Source: Paenibacillus tundrae (GTDB lineage: Bacteria > Bacillota > Bacilli > Paenibacillales > Paenibacillaceae). Taken from it: DNA of 64,000 bases. Shown one piece after another: positions 60,601 through 64,000 of the stretch; positions within the stretch are counted from its first letter, which is position 1, and each line of letters begins with the position of its first letter. The position numbers and the translations under genes are program-made. The stretch spans positions 2,232,001-2,296,000 of the forward strand of contig NZ_CP145605.1 of the NCBI RefSeq assembly GCF_036884255.1, given 5' to 3'. A model generated the notes under the pieces. The model saw only the letters and a list, made by a program, of their open reading frames with translations. It was not told the origin of the DNA and made no database searches.

Positions 60601-62241
60601 TATGCCGAGATTCGTGACGGACTACATGACAGTGCCTTCTATACCAAGTCGATAGACTTGTCGTTCGCTCAGCACAGCAGACATTTTGCTGATGCACATG
60701 TTGCAGACGGAGTTTTGGCTGGAAGTCTCAATATCCAGAGTGGAGCTGGCAACAAAACAGTGGCATATCAGGTAACTGCAAAAGAACAGTTAAACGCTTA
60801 TGTAGATCACATTCCGACTTCACCTTATGTGAAAAATCAGACGCCAGATCTACACATTCCTGTCATTCTTGAACTCGTTAATCAGGCTACAGGAGAGCGA
60901 GTTGCAGTACAACAGGATGCACTTAAAGCTCGTACTGGCGGTGTATCGAAGGAGGGTACACTAACTGTTCCTGCTCTTCAAGATGGCAATTACAGCTTAA
61001 GACTGAAAGCTTCGGTACTAGATCGCACGTTTACACTTGCTACTGCGAATTACACGGTAGGTGGTTCAACGGGAGGATCTTCCGGTAATACTGGGGGGAG
61101 CTCCACAGGAGGTTCTTCATCTGGTACACCAGCTGTCACTCCGGCTCCACCGGTTGCTACACCAGGAGCAAATACGAATACGGACGGTGTTAACGGTGCA
61201 ACCACGGTAAGCCGTGAAGATGTTGCTGCTGCGCTGGAGAAGCAAACAGAATTATCGATCAAACTCGCAGAGGGAATCTCACTTGTGCTTCCATTTGATG
61301 CTTTGAAACAAATCGTGTCAGAGCTGGGTTCTGAATTCAAGTTATTGAATCTGAAATCAATACCTGTTGCAGCCACTGAACAAAATTCGAAGATTGCGTC
61401 GGCTGGACAGCGTTTGGGCGGTCAGCTCAAGTCAGCCGGATCGTTCATCAGCTTGGAACTGTCTGCTACGCTTGAAGATGGCACAGTTCGCCAGTTGAAT
61501 CCTACGTTTGGGCGGCCGGTTCAAATTGAACTTGCAGCAGATGCTGGAACCGATCACCACCTTGTCGGTGTGTATCACTGGAACGAGAAGGGTGAAGTAG
61601 CATTTAAGCGCAGTACATGGAATAGCGAGACAGACACAATGGAAGCCCAGATCAATGAATTGGGAACCTATAGTCTGATGACTTTTACGAAGCCATTCAA
61701 TGACGTTCAGTCCGGTTCATGGTATAACCGTGCTGTCGAAGTGATGGTTGCTCAGCACATCGTTAAAGGAGTTAACGATGCGGATTTTGCACCTCAAAGT
61801 CCTGTGACGAGAGCAGAGTTTGCCGCTCTACTTACCCGTATGCTGGGGCTTGAAGAAACAGCAAATGCACCGTTTGCTGATGTGGCTCAGGACAAATGGT
61901 ACGCTTCCTCCGTTGCGGCTGCATATCAAGCAGGTATTATCAACGGTGTGTCTGATGCGGCTTTTGAACCAAACAGACAGATTACACGAGAGCAGATGGC
62001 TGTTATGACTTATAATGCATTGCAAACGCTATACCCAGGCGAGGGTGGAACCAGTCATGATGCGTTGGCTGAATTCACCGATGGAGGAGATATTCATCCT
62101 TGGGCTCAGCAGCAACTGTCTACACTTGTACAGCTTGGATTAATCCAGGGTAATGGTAAGTCTATGAAGCCTCAGGGTACTGCAACCCGAGGTGAAGCTG
62201 TGCAGGTGTTATTGAACCTAATGGAACATAAGGGTCAGTAA
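57661..62241 (+). CDS. SLH-anchored surface protein with two esterase domains
   Basis: A 1526-residue exported protein. A signal peptide (residues 15-37) is followed by a Glu/Gln-rich segment, esterase domain 1 (about 113-355, nucleophile S239 in GISMGGFG, then LDGGADDP and RPGDHTTDP), an Ig-like linker, a galactose-binding-like domain (about 475-640), and esterase domain 2 (about 775-1010, S897 in GVSMGGFG, D in YLDSGNED, H in RDGLHDSAF). A Gly/Ser linker (GGSSGNTGGSS) precedes a further domain and three SLH repeats (about 1345-1520: FNDVQSGSWYNRAVEVM, FADVAQDKWYASSVAAAYQA). The esterase family (PF00756) includes acetyl-xylan and feruloyl esterases. SLH repeats bind pyruvylated wall polymers. 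GGGAGG before the ATG. Confidence 0.88.
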   Translation: MKDSRSRSKKTKRKTIPIAALSAALMLTSSPSLIYAETTTAVQEETVQGESIQEESVKEESIQGGQEAVVDDPSVTAPIEQESAIPVTQQNTQLSTQLISSTPEGSPEAQKSRFYTATYVSDSLNQKEMSYRVYLPEGYYDSTRTYPVVYLLHGENNTSEQFESSGIANKLDQWMKDGTLQKMIVIMPDSSKGSYFVNQTEGDDQGNWENMIVNDLVPVVDGKFRTIDKPQYRAITGISMGGFGAFVVGLDHPEVFGSIGSHRAPLGMTIAGKNPMEMIKSKSENELKAYSIYLDGGADDPNTYADNSTNAIHAHLRSKSISHGYQMRPGDHTTDPLVDLNRSLGAFNAKFAKGILTGSFTATPQALGTDTNEVRVAYTTQLDRTAAQLFQNNGTDQDFELSVSLKVTNPAGELLYSDTNNAGDMITGSAESTFEDSFNIPVDQLGSSKSTTVSLEASLLGSTISLGSKPLIRVTPTGTLPEDIQIDLLGDWKFKKDSYPGPSLHGEADNVDTTDWATVQPGLDWWTDGFGGYEGLNNYYGAAWYQKTFFVPEDFPDQDLTLMAGKIDDADITYINGTKVGETGFENGVYKSSYWAASREYKIPSNLLKRGQVNTIAVYMLNDNGGGGWYSGPIGIYTKAAMQKIKDLPSEVPSENEVTSVKEFAAKQYQAIDQKNLTAYADTLSAKYFEKGIDKLKLLEQRQQWTKDYATIKTKINNPYVFTLDNRYLYTAEVVVTGTKADGTETVLQQGTVSQYYQQENGKLRETGDQKLFFVTEFYSESAKRTVKYRVYLPQSYLTNPDKRYSSVYLLHQFNSDSESYEIDKIDQILNKEIAAGRSKDMIVVMPDSSGMSWWVNGAEPDGVKWQDMVVKDLVPHVDQEFRTIDDARYRGTSGVSMGGFGSFAIGFQYPDLFSSAASHMGAINFTQAGQNPVEIIKSYPVEALKRYSIYLDSGNEDVYKFDVPVTTLHKYLKDNHVEHYAEIRDGLHDSAFYTKSIDLSFAQHSRHFADAHVADGVLAGSLNIQSGAGNKTVAYQVTAKEQLNAYVDHIPTSPYVKNQTPDLHIPVILELVNQATGERVAVQQDALKARTGGVSKEGTLTVPALQDGNYSLRLKASVLDRTFTLATANYTVGGSTGGSSGNTGGSSTGGSSSGTPAVTPAPPVATPGANTNTDGVNGATTVSREDVAAALEKQTELSIKLAEGISLVLPFDALKQIVSELGSEFKLLNLKSIPVAATEQNSKIASAGQRLGGQLKSAGSFISLELSATLEDGTVRQLNPTFGRPVQIELAADAGTDHHLVGVYHWNEKGEVAFKRSTWNSETDTMEAQINELGTYSLMTFTKPFNDVQSGSWYNRAVEVMVAQHIVKGVNDADFAPQSPVTRAEFAALLTRMLGLEETANAPFADVAQDKWYASSVAAAYQAGIINGVSDAAFEPNRQITREQMAVMTYNALQTLYPGEGGTSHDALAEFTDGGDIHPWAQQQLSTLVQLGLIQGNGKSMKPQGTATRGEAVQVLLNLMEHKGQ

Positions 62242-63580
<1,339 letters not shown>

Positions 63581-63651
63581 CAGGAAAAACAACAACAATT
63601 GGTTAAACCTTATTAGATGGTTGATCTCTTGATTAGAATGAATACCACCAT

Positions 63652-63691
63652 AATAAGCCATGAACTCCGAGCTGGAGGGTCATGGCTTATT
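63652..63691. terminator. Bidirectional terminator after the LacI-type gene
   Basis: Perfect 12-bp stem AATAAGCCATGA (63652-63663) with TCATGGCTTATT (63680-63691), flanked by A/T runs. Confidence 0.85.
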
Positions 63692-63770
63692 GTCGTATAA
63701 CGTTATGATGATTGTATGGGGCGAGCCCTAGTCAGCTCAGTCATATGAGCAATTAGACCATCGTGCTTCC

Positions 63771-64000
63771 TTAATTAAGGAAGGATGCATAGCGTTGCTG
63801 GAAAGATACCTCCATCTCGATCTGCCGTGCAAGCTGCTGTTTCACTTTATCTCCGCGTAATGACTGCAACTGTTGCAGGGGCTTCATCGAAGCGAACTGA
63901 TCCTGTGCCATACGGGTCAATAGTTCTGCAAGTGTATCCGCATCCTCTAGAGCAGCATTGAGTCCGAATGCACCTGTTGGAGTCATCGTATGGGCAGCGT
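63771..64000 (-). CDS. FAD-dependent monooxygenase, C-terminal part (cut by window end)
   Basis: About 76 residues of the C-terminus are seen on the minus strand. The frame enters from beyond the window as A-A-H-T-M-T-P-T-G-A-F-G-L-N, the G-D-x-x-H-x-x-x-P-x-G-x-G-x-N flavin-binding motif of UbiH/PHBH-type monooxygenases, then LEDADTLAELL and a helical tail ending in FQQRYASFLN. The aromatic substrate cannot be read. It is convergent with the LacI-type gene and shares the terminator at 63652. Confidence 0.75.
   Translation of the reverse strand, partial: AAHTMTPTGAFGLNAALEDADTLAELLTRMAQDQFASMKPLQQLQSLRGDKVKQQLARQIEMEVSFQQRYASFLN

Overview
The window looks like the chromosome of a Paenibacillus-type soil Firmicute. 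This is inferred from strong AGGAGG ribosome binding sites, frequent GTG and TTG starts, Rho-independent terminators after most units, Bacillus-type gene pairs (yqhG/yqhH, yqzE, ykvI, yugP) and secreted plant-polysaccharide enzymes (PL10 pectate lyase, GH30 xylanase, an SLH-anchored double esterase). No phage, insertion sequence, rRNA or CRISPR array was seen.

Positions 1-24.8 kb are mostly core genome: a YitT membrane protein (cut by the window start), RNA helicase CshA, a DUF624 protein, a candidate 6S-like RNA, thiol peroxidase, rhomboid protease, LysR and MerR regulators, an ammonium transporter operon behind a GlnR/TnrA-type box, a TlpA-type thioredoxin, citramalate synthase, DinB, ferredoxin, an L,D-transpeptidase, PyrD, a small alarmone synthetase, and an rRNA methyltransferase/pseudouridine synthase pair. 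At 24.8-25.5 kb lies a striking GC-rich array of about seven 74-77 bp units, each with three hairpins, followed by four more hairpins.

Positions 25.5-47.5 kb hold a HAD phosphatase, an unrecognised protein made of three related blocks, a glycosyltransferase, YkvI, xanthine phosphoribosyltransferase, an NlpC/P60 hydrolase behind a c-di-AMP (ydaO-type) riboswitch, pectate lyase, tRNA-Leu(CAG), xylanase with a long regulated leader (cre-like site, STAB-SD-like site, operator-like palindrome), two cell-wall enzymes, YqhG/YqhH and a B12-dependent ribonucleotide reductase behind two NrdR-like boxes.

The accessory highlight is the AT-rich block at 48.1-54.2 kb. Four tightly overlapping genes encode an MBL-fold hydrolase, a trypsin-like protease with a C-terminal extension, a small middle component and a 1039-residue SMC/Rad50-like ATPase with a CPLC hook. 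This matches the organisation of Lamassu / ABC-three-component anti-phage systems of the hydrolase-plus-protease kind. It is followed by a HAD pseudogene fragment that suggests a scarred insertion site.

The last 9 kb encode an OatA-like acyltransferase with an SGNH domain, a 1526-residue cell-surface protein with two esterase domains and SLH repeats behind a perfect cre site, a LacI-family regulator, and the 3' end of an FAD monooxygenase on the minus strand. The xylanase, pectate lyase, surface esterase, cre sites and LacI regulator fit a carbon-regulated plant cell-wall degradation programme spread over separate transcription units.
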